A stretch of DNA of 64,000 nt, from the NCBI RefSeq assembly GCF_021869535.1, contig NW_026262701.1:635501-699500 (forward strand), written 5' to 3'. Position numbers and translations under genes: made by a program. This document shows, piece after piece, positions 24,190-34,663 of this stretch. The notes under the pieces were generated by a model. It saw nothing but the letters and a program-made list of their open reading frames with translations, did not search any database and was not told where the DNA came from. This DNA comes from Mytilus californianus. Taxonomy: Eukaryota; Mollusca; Bivalvia; Mytilida; Mytilidae. Every line of letters starts with the position of its first letter. Positions within the stretch are counted from its first letter, which is position 1.

Positions 24190-24690
24190 AGTCTTTGAGA
24201 TTCTGACTGAAAATCCATCATTCAGTATAGCATGCTCACATGAAGCTTAATTCCAAATTCCAAATGACAGGAAGCTCTGATTTGCAGTTCCTGAGAAAAT
24301 GTGACCAACATTTTAAACATGGCAATAATGTGTAGGAACATATTAGCATTAGGTAAACAGGAAATGAATTGGTCATGAATCTGAAAAAGCATTAAATAAA
24401 GCATGCTCAAGTCAGGGTTGGTTCTTAAATTAGGAAAGTCTTAATTTGTAGTTCCTGGAGAAAATGTGACGAGCATTTCAGACATGGCCATTATGTGTAA
24501 GAATATATAAGTATTTGGTTAAAAGGAAGTGGATAAGTGATAAATCTGAAACTGCATAATACAGTAAAGCAGGCTCATATGAAGCTTGATACCAAACTTC
24601 AGGAAGCTCTGATATGTAGTTCCTGAGAATGTTCAAGATAAATTTTATGGGACAGATAGACAGACGTAAACCAATATAACCCTTTCTATT
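24190..24690 (+). repeat. Dispersed repeat with ~165-bp internal units
   Basis: Three diverged units share gcatgctca..tgaagctt, ggaagctctgat.tg.agttcctgag and a cattatgtgtaggaac-type segment. A single related unit lies at about 32,640-32,750. It ends with gacagatagacagacg before a short local duplication (tctattagagtgg twice). Confidence 0.65.
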
Positions 24691-24738
24691 AGAGTGGGAT
24701 ACAGTCGTAAACCAATATACCCCCTTCTATTAGAGTGG

Positions 24739-25001
24739 GGGGCCTCGGTGGCTGAGTGGTCTAAGTAGTTACTACTGTAATCACTAGCCAGTCAACACTG
24801 AGGTTGTGAGTTCGAACCCCGCTCGTGCAGGTGCACTCGACTCCAATCTTAATTGACTAGGATTGTCAGTTTTCCTATCGAAGGTCCATGGTTTTCCCCG
24901 GGCACTCCGGCTTCCTCCACCAATAAAAACTGGCCGCCACGAAATAGCCCAAAAGCGGTGCTTAAAAGTGGTGTAAAAACACCAAAAATCAATATCAAAA
25001 A
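24739..25001 (+). mobile_element. tRNA-derived SINE with 13-bp target duplication
   Basis: The head has a pol III A box (tggctgagtgg, 24,749-24,759) and B box (agttcgaaccc, 24,809-24,819) at tRNA-like spacing. A conserved central domain (ccccgggcactccggcttcc) follows, then an A-rich tail. tctattagagtgg flanks both sides (24,726-24,738 and 25,002-25,014), a 13-bp target duplication that shows insertion by a LINE machinery. The tRNA part carries extra bases and would not fold into a standard tRNA, so it is a SINE and not a tRNA gene. Confidence 0.9.
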
Positions 25002-25184
25002 TCTATTAGAGTGGAATATAATTAAATTCTAACTGTTGTTCTCACATTTGTAAATATGATTATAGTTAATTAAATTATTGTTCTTTAGTAAAGAGGAATA
25101 AACTAATTGCTTCAAGAATGTAAGGGTAAAGTCCAGGAGTTCAATTCTGATGCAAAATTGTGTACCATTGATAGGTAAAATGCT

Positions 25185-25365
25185 CCTCTGGGGCGCAGCT
25201 TGATACGACCGCAGAGGTCGAACCCTGAACAGTTGGGGCAAGTATGGACACAACATTCAAGCTTGATACAGCACTGAATTTGGATTGTAATTAAATATTT
25301 GACACAGCATAGGTTTCTGACACAGAATGAAAGTGGTCTAAGAACTTAAAATTTTTTAATTTACC
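25185..25365 (+). repeat. Dispersed repeat family B, copy
   Basis: It starts ggggcgcagcttgatacgac and contains gcagaggtcgaaccctgaac, then ttggggcaagtatggacac and gacacagcataggtttctga. It is almost identical to copies at 53,465 and 63,800. Confidence 0.85.
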
Positions 25366-25489
25366 TATTAAAACCATATCATTATTATTTGCTTTTATAT
25401 ATAAATCAGAAATAACCAATTTAAAATAGAAAATTTTAAAGAAAAAAAAAGGAAAAAAAAATCCCCCCCCAAATTTTTTGAACCCCCTT

Positions 25490-26632
25490 ATTATTCATCA
25501 CCCCCTTCTCAATCCCAGCCTTCCCTTTGTGGTATGGTACCTTGCAGTACAATTTCAGAGAGATCCATACACTTGAACACAAGTTATTGTCTGGAAACTA
25601 GAAAAATGCTTGTTTTTTGGCCCCTTTTTGGCCCCAAATTCCTTAACGTTTAGGGCAATTACCCCCAAACTCAAACCCAGCTTTCCCTTTGTGATATGGA
25701 ACCTTGCAGTACAATTTCATAAAGATCCATACACTTACACACAAGTTATTGCCCTGAAACTAGAAAAATGTTTGTTTTTTTGCCCTTTTATGGCCCCTAA
25801 TTCCTAAAATTTTGAGGGAATTACCCCCAAAATCAATCCCAGCCTTCCCTTTGTGATATGGTACATTGCAGTACAATTTCAGAGAGATCCATACACTTGA
25901 ACACAAGTTATTGTCTGGAAACTAGAAAAATGCTTATTTTTGGCCCCTTTTTGGCCACTTATTCCTAAACTTTTTGGGCAATTACCCCCAAACTGAAACC
26001 CAGCTTTCCCTTTGTGATATGGAACCTTGTAGTACAATTTCATAAAGATCCATACACTTGCACACAAGTTATTGTCATGAAACTAGAAAAATGCTTGTTT
26101 TTTGCCCCTTTTTGGCCCCTAATTCCTAAAATATGGAGGCAATTACCCCCAAAATCAATCCCAGCATTCCCTTTGTGATATGGAACCTTGTGATACAATG
26201 TCAGAGAGATCCATACACTTACACACAAGTAATTGTCTGGAAACTAGAAAAATGCTTGTTTTTTTGCCCCTTTTTGGCCCCTAATTCCTAAAATTTGGAG
26301 GCAATTACCCCCAAAATCAATCCCAGCATTCCCTTTGTGATATGGAACCTTGTGGTACAATGTCAGAGAGATCCATACACTTACACACAAGTTATGTCTG
26401 GAAGTTACAAAAATGCTTATTTTTGGCCCCTAATTCCTTAACTGTTGGTACCATAACCCCCAAAATCAATCCCCACCTTCCTTTTGTGGTATTGAACCTT
26501 ATGGTAAAATTTCATAGAGATCCATTCACTTAAACTAAAGTTAGAGTGCGAAAACTAATGTGTCTTCGGACGACGACGACGACGCCAACGTCATACCAAT
26601 ATACGACCACAAAAATTGTTTTGCGGTCGTAT
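25490..26632 (+). repeat. ~162-bp tandem array ending in a hairpin (family C)
   Basis: Seven units share ccctttgtgatatggaacct, gagatccatacactt, gtctggaaactagaaaaatg and tttttggcccc. The array closes with (gac)n, then atacgaccac (26,601-26,610) facing gcggtcgtat (26,623-26,632). Another copy with the same hairpin end is at 56,570-56,992, so the hairpin end appears to be a fixed terminus of the family. Confidence 0.85.
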
Positions 26633-26989
26633 AAAAATGATTCATTTCAGCACATCAACATTTTAAAACATATCAAACTTTGTACTATGCTAAAAAATTA
26701 CATAAATATAAATACAATGTAAGAAAACAAATATTTTATTTGTATATTAATAACACAGCAGACTAGACTGTAAAATGAACAAATATTACATTATATTTCA
26801 TATACCTTTAAACAGCAAATTGATTTAAAAAAATAAAGTCTCCTTTGAGTCAGAATTGCTCACCTAGCAAAAAAATCATGTCATATTGATATTAATTTTC
26901 AGCTTTTTAGCATTTATTCCTGAAATCAAATGAGTTATTTTCAAATCTTTGGAGCATCCCACCTTTTCACTACCAATCAATTGTTGGTT

Positions 26990-27155
26990 TTTTTAATTGA
27001 ATTGTTTCATATTTTTCATGTCAGGGTCTTTTATAGCCAACTATATGGTATGGGTTTTCTCATTATTAAAGGGTGTACAATGTCCTTCAAGTTCATTTGA
27101 ACTTTGGTGGATAGTTGTCTAATTGGCAATCATACCACATCTCCTTATTTTCATA
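26990..27155 (+). repeat. Dispersed repeat family A, 3' fragment
   Basis: Only the terminal part remains: catgtcagggtcttttatag, then ttggcaatcataccacatct. Confidence 0.7.
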
Positions 27156-27542
27156 TTGGTCCTCACTTTATTAACAACCAATGACTTATTGTATCAATTT
27201 TGTTGGTTATTTTCTCTTAACTGTACATGTATGGCTTCAGGGTAATAAAAAATTAAATGTCATTAAAGGGCAACAACTCCAATACTGAATAGACTAACAA
27301 TATTGACTTCAGTAGATCCTGATTTGTAGGTAACTGTGTTGCAATCAATATTTTCTATTTACTGCAGTTTTCAAAAAAATAAATATGTGGACATTACCCC
27401 TCAGTCTAGACACTTAAGGATAATTTTTAGTAATGGAGGCCATGTTGGTTGATACAGAAATTAATTTAAAATCAAAAGTTTAGACACTAAATGATTATTT
27501 GAGTCAAGTTTGGTTTAAATTGATTGGTTTAGTTGTTTATAA

Positions 27543-28424
27543 GGGAGCTACCATTTGATTTTTATGGGGGGGGGGGCTAAGATGAAATTTGAAAAAAAGG
27601 CAGGACAGGAGTTTTGAGTAAAAAAAAGGCAGGATGAGCAATTTGGCAAAAAAAAAAGGCAGGATGACAATTTATGTAAAAAAAAGTCAGAATAAACTAA
27701 TAAAAAATAAATGGGGAATGTGTCCTAGGGACACAGATGATGCCCCCGCTTGCATATCATATAAAGTTATAAAGGGACATAACTGAAGAACAGTAAAAGT
27801 GACGCTACCCAAATTTGTACTTGATCTGAGTTTTGTGGTAATAAGTATTGTGTATAAGTCTCATAACATTTGGTTGAGGCTAACTGAAGTTAGAGAACAG
27901 AAACGAAAAATTCAGCAATTTTTCCATTTGTAAACAGGCATAACTCTAGAACGGTAAAAGTGACACCACCAAAATTCAAACTCGATCTGTATTTTGTGGT
28001 AATTACTAATTAGCATTGTGTATAAGTTTCATAACATTTGGTTGAGGCAAACTAAAGTGAGAAAACGGAAACGAAAAATTCAGCAATTTTTCCATTTGTA
28101 AAGGTGCATAACTCTAGAACAGTTATAGTGACGCCACCAAAATTCAAACTCGATCTGTGTTTTGTGGTAATAAGCATTGTGTATAAGTTTCATAACATTT
28201 GGTTGAGGCAAACTAAAGTTAGAGAACGGAAACCAACTTTGGGACATACAGACGGACAAGGGTAAAACTTAATGCCCCCTCCCCTACGGCGGGGGCATAA
28301 AAAGGCAGGACCGAATAGAGTGAAAAATAAAAAGACAGGACAAAGATTACAACTAAAAAAAAAATGGAGGACAAAATTTTTCATCTTAGCCCCCCCCTCC
28401 CATTAAAATCAAATAGTAGCTCCC
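27543..28424. mobile_element. Element with ~43-bp terminal inverted repeats and a possible TAA target duplication
   Basis: The left end gggagctaccatttgatttt is inverted at the right end (tagtagctccc at 28,424). The match extends through a poly-G/poly-C run and gctaagatgaaa. taa flanks both sides, which would fit the 3-bp TWA duplications of PIF/Harbinger elements. Subterminal aaaaaaaggcagga repeats lie on both sides. Inside is a copy of family G (27,715-28,300). No transposase. Confidence 0.7.
27715..28300 (+). repeat. Dispersed repeat family G, copy 1
   Basis: It starts near gggacacagatgatgccccc and has three ~140-bp units (gtgacgccaccaaaattcaa, ctcgatctgt, ttttgtggtaat, catttggttgaggcaaac). 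It ends in gacggacaaggg and cccctacggcgggggcataa. Other copies: 33.2-33.6 kb and 50.5-50.9 kb. Confidence 0.8.
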
Positions 28425-28429
28425 TAATG

Positions 28430-29257
28430 CAAATATACAATATTGAGTTTTGCCTCCATTTTGATGAGAAACAGCATATTATATTTGCAAATGATTGGTT
28501 GAACTGTTCTACTTTCAAGTTATTACAAGGAAACAACATAAATACCCATTTTTCAATCAACGAAGGGCCATAACTCCTGAAAAGGAAGAGGAAAAACAGC
28601 CAATATACAACTCAATTTCATCATCAAAATGGAAAGTAGCTAGATCTTGACATTCTTTTTATAAAATCATAGGATTGAGTATTCAATACTTTTTCCTTAA
28701 TTACACACAAATATATTGGACAGTGCAACTGACCACACCAACTGACCACACCAACCACCAACATTTGACTGTTGCGTGGGACCTGATACATAGTTTGTAA
28801 CTGTATTATCATTTACATGTACAACAATATAAAGTACAATAATATGAAATGGAACAAAAAGCTTTCCCATCTTCTTTCAGGAGACTTATTAAAAGGAGAT
28901 GTGGAGCAGGTATCACAAAATCCAACTAAAATCAATCCATCAATGTAAGGCAGTTTTTATCTAAAATATAATAGTAAAGGGTTGCACACAATATTAACCT
29001 TATAATTAGATACCAAATAATGACAACAACTTAATCTGGCCCCTTGGGTCATTTGGTCACTCAGATATCCAGAGGAAGTTTATGAAATTTACAGACTTGT
29101 ACATTTCATAACCTATTCAGTCACAGCTGTTTTACATATCAAGAATAAAATGGAACCAATTGGTTAGAAAAAATTTAAATATGTATAAACTACGTAAAAA
29201 AGAAAAAAAATCCCAACACTTTACAATGCTTTACATGACTTTTGATCTGTCTAACGG
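28430..29257. other. 3'-flanking DNA of FEM1-like copy B
   Basis: AT-rich, with a short direct duplication of ccaactgaccaca near 28,730-28,752. It probably contains the 3' UTR of copy B, but no clear AATAAA was found on the minus strand. Confidence 0.4.
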
Positions 29258-31999
29258 TCAATCAGGAGATAATCCAAATAAATGGTCGGGAAAGTTTTGA
29301 AATGTAGGCTCCCCATTCCTCTGATGAAGTTTAACAAACTGTATTAGATGTTGAGGTAAATGTTCATGGTATCCAATATTATTATCTACGATGGACACAG
29401 AGGCAAGACATTGAAGTGTTCGGTTAGCAACTGGACATAGCGGCACTACTGAATCCTGGGAATTATCTATTGGTGATTGGTTGGTTTGATCTACACAATC
29501 TGGATGAGCACCTCCTTCCAGAAGAGCTTTAATAATGTCTTGAGGGCTGCTGGTGCCCTGCTCCTCAGAAACTTTTAACATTAAAAAGTAACAAAAGTGT
29601 AAAGGAGTCATTCCTTCATCATCAAAAGCGTTAGGATCTGCTCCGAATGTTAACAATAACTCTATCATTTCCAATGATCCACAAAATTCATCAGTCAATG
29701 AACTTTTCTTGTATTCCAAATATGGCATCCATGAATCTATAGTATCATCGGACAGAGTTGGTACAGCATAATGAAGTATTGTTTGACCATATAAATTTCT
29801 AAGATCAGCCTGAATAACTTGTCTCATAAACTGGGAAAATCTCTTTGTTTCTTCAAAGGTCTTCTTTTGTCTATTCATAATCTTCATCATCACAAGCAAT
29901 GATGCAAATTCTATGAATTTTCTCTGACTTCTTGGAGTCACACAACATTCTAAGAAAAAACATTTCCATATTGACATTAAAGTTTCAAAAGACAACAGTG
30001 AACGGTGATTCTCATTGGTAACAATGTCGACCAATTTTAAGATAAACCATTTACAGAAATATTTTTTGTCTAAAATTTCTTCATTCGGTAGAAATTGAAT
30101 GAAATATGGAAAACTATAAGTTATGAATGTAGCCAATTGTCTAACTCTATCTTCCTTGTCCAGTTCTTCAGCCAGATTCTTATATGCCAAAAATGTTCTG
30201 AAATCTCCATAACCAATCACACTCTCATGAATCTGAGCACTTTTAAGTAGGATTGCCAAGCGTGTGTCTATTGACTTTCCTGCCTGGCTTTTACCAAGGT
30301 GCCATCCGAAGGAAGAATGGGTAGATATGTCAGTCAAATCAGGAACCTCCCCCTTTTTTACTTGTTCGTTAAAGATATGTTTAACCAGCTGAACAGTTTT
30401 CTTGGTTACATGAGAGAAATAATTTGACACAGTGTCTAGAAGATCTATAATTAATGTTGGCATAATGGGATTTAGAGAAGACAAAAACTGAGATCGGGCT
30501 TCTTCATTTGCACGTTCCTCGGTTTCCCATTTCGACATACTTTCTGCATCATTTGATGTTGTTTTGTACATTTTATTTCTTGTGACACGGACACATTTTT
30601 GTCTCCTTATTTCATCAGCAGCTTTCCAACATTGAACAGCATCAGCAAAATAATTTGAAGTACAGCAGTATGTCCCAAACACTTCCAGACTTTCTATTTT
30701 AACGTGGAGAGGTATATCTGGCATGAGTAAACATTTATGGTATAACATGGTGTCTCCAGATGAAGCTAGATACAGAATCGGATGAACATACTTAGCATCT
30801 AACTTTTCATCTAATTTGTCACACTGGACAATTTCATTGGAGTCCTTATCAATATTAAATGATCCTAAAACAGAATCAACATGTTCTTCAGTGCTATCAC
30901 AGTTTTCAATGGCTGATTGAAATTTGAGTAGATTAGCATCATTTATATTGTTTATATTCTCTAAGTAAGGTTCTAGGTAACCTGACATAGAACTTCCCCT
31001 GTGAATCATCTCGTATCCAAATACTGACAAACCTTCTACATTCCTAACATTGCCAAAATCTACTGGAACTTTATCAAGCAAAAACTGAAGTGAGGTTTTG
31101 TAAAATTCTTTTGTTTCATCAAAAGCAGCAGTCAAGATATCAAATAGTTGTCTCTCTGAGCATTTTTCCACAGCCCCTTTATCTACCAGCATTTTAACAA
31201 TCTCCACTTTATGACAGAATCCCATGTCCACTGCTTCTTTTAACTCCTGACTTTTAGTTTGGTTTCCAGAGTCATCTGGGTGTTTATATCCAAATACTGG
31301 AAATATTTCTGGTGGGAATACCATCATGGCAAGCATTAGACAATTACAGTTTTTCCCAATGTCTATACCAACATCAGCATTACATTCAAGTAAATAGTGC
31401 ACAATATCTTCATCCCCATTTGCTACTGCACAAAACAAAGGCTTCCCCTTCAGGTCATCTGATTCACCATCAACATTTGCATCACAATGCTCCACTAAAA
31501 ACTTTACTAAGTCTACATTTTTTAACTTACAAGCCAAAGATAGTGGGTTATGGTTCTTATTTCTCACTTTCATCATTTCTTTTCTTTGTTCTATATCACA
31601 AAGGCCTAATATGGATGCCAAATATCGTTCAGCATCACGGGATATCATTTCAGACTTTCTAGTGTCAGAAATTAAATCAAGGATGATGTTTTTTAAAACT
31701 TCCAGAGTTTCTGGTTCAACACCCATGCCAAAACTTTGGGTTTCCTCACAGTCTTCCTCATACCCATAGTAATCGTTATAGTATTCATAGTTTTCTTCAT
31801 TCTGGTCCATATCATCATTATAACTTTCTGTATTCTGAGGAAATTCTTCTTCTAAGCTGTCATTATGTGCTAACAGAATTTTGTTTACTTCTGTTTCACC
31901 ATTACCATGATTACATGTACTGTCATTAAGATCATCAACTTTGCCAAGTTTTTTTCTCCCAACATTCTTCCTCTTCTTTGTATTTCTAGATGAACCCAT
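29258..31999 (-). CDS. FEM1-like ankyrin protein, predicted CUL2 substrate receptor, copy B
   Basis: Complete single-exon frame of 913 aa from the ATG at 31,999; a TTG four codons upstream is not a plausible eukaryotic start. Layout: KKRK basic patch near residue 8; acidic Asp/Glu/Tyr-rich segment (about 40-90); two clear ankyrin repeats (about 149-217) and a third partial one near 265-280; TPR-like helices with VQCWKAADEIR (about 433-466); C-terminal ankyrin repeats with GQTILHYAV and DDEGMTPLHF (about 745-835). Then come TLQCLASVSI (861-870), which fits the Elongin-BC box, and LPQHLIQFV (881-889), which fits the Cul2 box. FEM1 proteins use these boxes to join CUL2 ligases and their N-terminal ankyrins to read C-terminal degrons. 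Here the C-terminus is conserved while the N-terminal ankyrins are reduced and diverged, and the protein is longer than typical FEM1 (about 620-670 aa). Substrates are unknown. Confidence 0.92.
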   Translation of the reverse strand: MGSSRNTKKRKNVGRKKLGKVDDLNDSTCNHGNGETEVNKILLAHNDSLEEEFPQNTESYNDDMDQNEENYEYYNDYYGYEEDCEETQSFGMGVEPETLEVLKNIILDLISDTRKSEMISRDAERYLASILGLCDIEQRKEMMKVRNKNHNPLSLACKLKNVDLVKFLVEHCDANVDGESDDLKGKPLFCAVANGDEDIVHYLLECNADVGIDIGKNCNCLMLAMMVFPPEIFPVFGYKHPDDSGNQTKSQELKEAVDMGFCHKVEIVKMLVDKGAVEKCSERQLFDILTAAFDETKEFYKTSLQFLLDKVPVDFGNVRNVEGLSVFGYEMIHRGSSMSGYLEPYLENINNINDANLLKFQSAIENCDSTEEHVDSVLGSFNIDKDSNEIVQCDKLDEKLDAKYVHPILYLASSGDTMLYHKCLLMPDIPLHVKIESLEVFGTYCCTSNYFADAVQCWKAADEIRRQKCVRVTRNKMYKTTSNDAESMSKWETEERANEEARSQFLSSLNPIMPTLIIDLLDTVSNYFSHVTKKTVQLVKHIFNEQVKKGEVPDLTDISTHSSFGWHLGKSQAGKSIDTRLAILLKSAQIHESVIGYGDFRTFLAYKNLAEELDKEDRVRQLATFITYSFPYFIQFLPNEEILDKKYFCKWFILKLVDIVTNENHRSLLSFETLMSIWKCFFLECCVTPRSQRKFIEFASLLVMMKIMNRQKKTFEETKRFSQFMRQVIQADLRNLYGQTILHYAVPTLSDDTIDSWMPYLEYKKSSLTDEFCGSLEMIELLLTFGADPNAFDDEGMTPLHFCYFLMLKVSEEQGTSSPQDIIKALLEGGAHPDCVDQTNQSPIDNSQDSVVPLCPVANRTLQCLASVSIVDNNIGYHEHLPQHLIQFVKLHQRNGEPTFQNFPDHLFGLSPD

Positions 32000-32060
32000 T
32001 TCTTGTTTCAAATCAATTAGACAACAAAACTAAGTCCTGAAAAAATAAAATAAAAACCTT
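32000..32060 (-). promoter_or_regulatory. 3' splice site in the 5' UTR of FEM1-like copy B
   Basis: On the minus strand a long T-rich tract ends in TTTTTTCAG (AG at 32,038-32,037). The exon begins at 32,036, 37 bases before the ATG. The same arrangement occurs at copy A, so the 5'-UTR intron probably predates the duplication. Confidence 0.7.
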
Positions 32061-33060
32061 TTTAATTCTTGAGTCTTCTTATTTTTCATTTCATTTATGT
32101 TACATTTTAAAGGGGGAAAGTTGGAGGTGATAAACAATTAAAACATTCTTTTTCATGAATCTAACTTTAGAGGTTCAGGGATCTCAATGATGTGTGAATA
32201 TTTAACCTTGGAGGAACTTTCAGAAGGACAAAACCCTGCATGTTCTAATCCAAATCATTTAATTCCTCTATTTCATTGTAAGAAATAGTGATTAGACTGA
32301 TATATAGATTATTATATTATAGAATAACCAATATTTTTATTAAATGTCACTTGTAACAATTTCAATTTCAAGCCTGGCTTTTCTTATTCAAGGATGACCA
32401 CAATCCAGCTGTCATGTTAACATCAAAGTATTTTGCTATAGGTAAGTTTACTGTTCAGTTAAAACGGTCCCTCACATTCAACATTACATGTATGTGGTCT
32501 TTTCAACATCTTTTTAACAGTATAAATTAAAAGAAATGTGTGGTATATCATGTCAATGAGACAGCAACCAAACTAAAACAAGTTGACATGTGAGCAATTG
32601 CTCACTAATGTGACCCACGTTTTAAGTATTCCATAAACAGGAAGTTGATGAGCAATGGATTTGAAAATGCGTCACACACTAAAGCATGCTCCTATGAAGT
32701 TTGATATCAAGTTTCAGGGTGCTCTGATTTGTAGTTCCTTAGAATATTTAGTTTCTGATTTCCTGAGATAATCTTTGAGATTTTACCAAATTTGTTTATT
32801 TCAACACCTTTATTGACAAAAAAATTCATAAGGGGTTCCCTGGAACTCTGTGTCTTGCCTACGATTGCTGCTGTCAGTGTAAAAGTGTAATGTTGACTTA
32901 AAAAGTGAGTCCATTTATCAGTAAAATACAGAATTAAAAACATAATTCACTTTCTCTTTAGATGCTATTTCTTGGTCTTGAAGATTAGCTTCTGTTCAAG
33001 ATTCATAACAATCCATGAAGGTTTATAATTACAAACTTATCATGTCAAAAAATTTAATCT
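32061..33060. other. Upstream/intronic DNA of FEM1-like copy B
   Basis: AT-rich, no exon recognised. One unit related to the repeat at 24.2-24.6 kb lies at about 32,640-32,750 (gcatgctcctatgaag). The untranslated first exon and promoter of copy B should lie in this direction but could not be placed. Confidence 0.4.
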
Positions 33061-33184
33061 AAATGTTGACATCGCCGACGAAAGAATCTAGGATCGCTAT
33101 GTCTCGCTTTCACAAAATAAATTATGCAGGCTCGACAAAAATGGACATAAAAATCCAAGAGGGACTTTACTTTTCTGAAACAAA

Positions 33185-33645
33185 TAAATGGAGATTGTGT
33201 CCATGGGACACAGATGATGCCCCCTTTTGCATATATCATTATAAAGGTATATAAATCAAGAACAGTAAAAGTGACGCTACCCAAATTTGTACTTGATCTG
33301 AGTTTTGTGGTACTGTGGATTCATTATTATTCGTTGGATACCAATTTTCGTGGATTTCATGGGTACAGGTGAACCACAAATTTAAATGTTCAACGAATTG
33401 CAAATTATTTATAGGTTTGTATGCAGACTTTGGCAAAACCACGAAATCAAATATCCACGAAAATACAGGCATTCCTCAATCAACGAAAATTGGTACCCAC
33501 GAAAATAAATGAATTCACAGTAATTAGCATTGTGTATAAGTTTCAGAACATTTGGTTGAGGCGAACTTAAGTTAGAAACTGAAACAAAAAATTCAGCAAT
33601 TTTTCCATTTGTAATTAAAGGGGCACAACTCTAGATTATATATCT
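33185..33645 (+). repeat. Dispersed repeat family G, copy 2 (interrupted by a MITE)
   Basis: gggacacagatgatgccccc and gtgacgctacccaaatttgt lie on the left. cattgtgtataagtttc and catttggttgaggcgaac lie on the right of the insertion at 33,313-33,520. Confidence 0.8.
33313..33520. mobile_element. 208-bp MITE with TA target duplication
   Basis: Terminal inverted repeats of about 43 bp: left ctgtggattcattattattc, right (reverse complement) ctgtgaattcatttattttc, continuing through taccaattttcgt. ta occurs at both junctions. The uninterrupted family G copy at 27,990-28,015 gives the empty site. TA duplication points to a Tc1/mariner-type transposase acting in trans, by inference. Confidence 0.88.
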
Positions 33646-34028
33646 AGGTCCTATCAGCCTTAAAACTTTGTTTAACAGCGACCCTTTTCACAAAAAATCT
33701 TACGAAAAAAAATAATCATACGTTATGAAAATTTCAGTATAACTTAAAATCAATTTTTAAAGTAAGATTTTTTGTGAAAAGAGCTGCTGGTTTGTATATT
33801 CTCACACTCACACACAAAGTGCCCCCCTCATGTACAGTAGTAAAATTAAGGGATCATATGGGGTACTCTCATATATGTATAGGGACACCCAAAAGGTATC
33901 AGTGTTTGCACTTACATGTACTGTACTTTTAGTAAATCATGTGGTGTTAACATGGTCATTTTTTTTTATAAAAGGTTATGGTTATGGTGAACCTTAAAAA
34001 CTAATGATAAACTGTTGTCACAGAGATA

Positions 34029-34663
34029 TGTCTCGCCTGTCGGCATAAAATACAGAAAAAGACAATCTGATGGACAGCAACATTTAAATTAATTCAAAGT
34101 CGCTGGACCATGATCTTGTGGGCAGGGCCTGAAAATGGTCAACAAACTGAGATGTACAAACAGTAATGTAACTTTATAGAAAATATCGTTGTCTATTGTA
34201 AGTAGTTTCTATCAATCTAACTAAAGAATAAGACTTAACATTGAAAATTGCTAATTGATTCAAAGTCACTGTACCATGTTTTAATGGGCCGGGCCTCAAA
34301 AATCAAAATAGTCGTCAAAATAGTTGTCAAACTGATATACACTGATAGTAATGCAACTTTATACAAAATATCATTGATCTATCACAAGTAGTTCTTATCA
34401 AACTGACTTAAGCAGAAAACTTAACATTGAAAATTGCTAATTAATTCAAAGCCACTGGACCATGACCTAGGGGGTAGGGCCTCAAAATAGTCATCAAACT
34501 GATATGTACTGATAGTAATGCAACCTTATATTAAATTCAATGATCTATCACGAACAGTTCCTTTCAAACTAACTTAATCAGAAAACTTAACAATTGTTGA
34601 TGCCTTTGTCGCCAGAAAAGCAACTACTATGTCCTTTCATCGACTTTCATTGTAGGCGAGACA
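34029..34663. repeat. Repeat with inverted 10-bp ends and three ~185-bp internal units
   Basis: tgtctcgcct (34,029-34,038) faces aggcgagaca (34,654-34,663). Inside, three units share attcaaagtc.ctg.accatg, gtaatg.aactttata and atcta..acaagtagtt. No coding potential. Confidence 0.7.

Noticed and set aside
24739-24830. tRNA gene
   Set aside because: A and B boxes are present, but the stems do not fit a tRNA, and the sequence continues into a SINE body with tail and target duplication.
31312-31662. 116-codon plus-strand frame
   Set aside because: Lies entirely antisense to the coding part of FEM1-like copy B and has no features of its own.
32009-32011. Upstream TTG as start of FEM1-like copy B
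   Set aside because: TTG is not used as a normal start in animals; the ATG at 31,999 follows the 5'-UTR splice site and is the first ATG of the frame.
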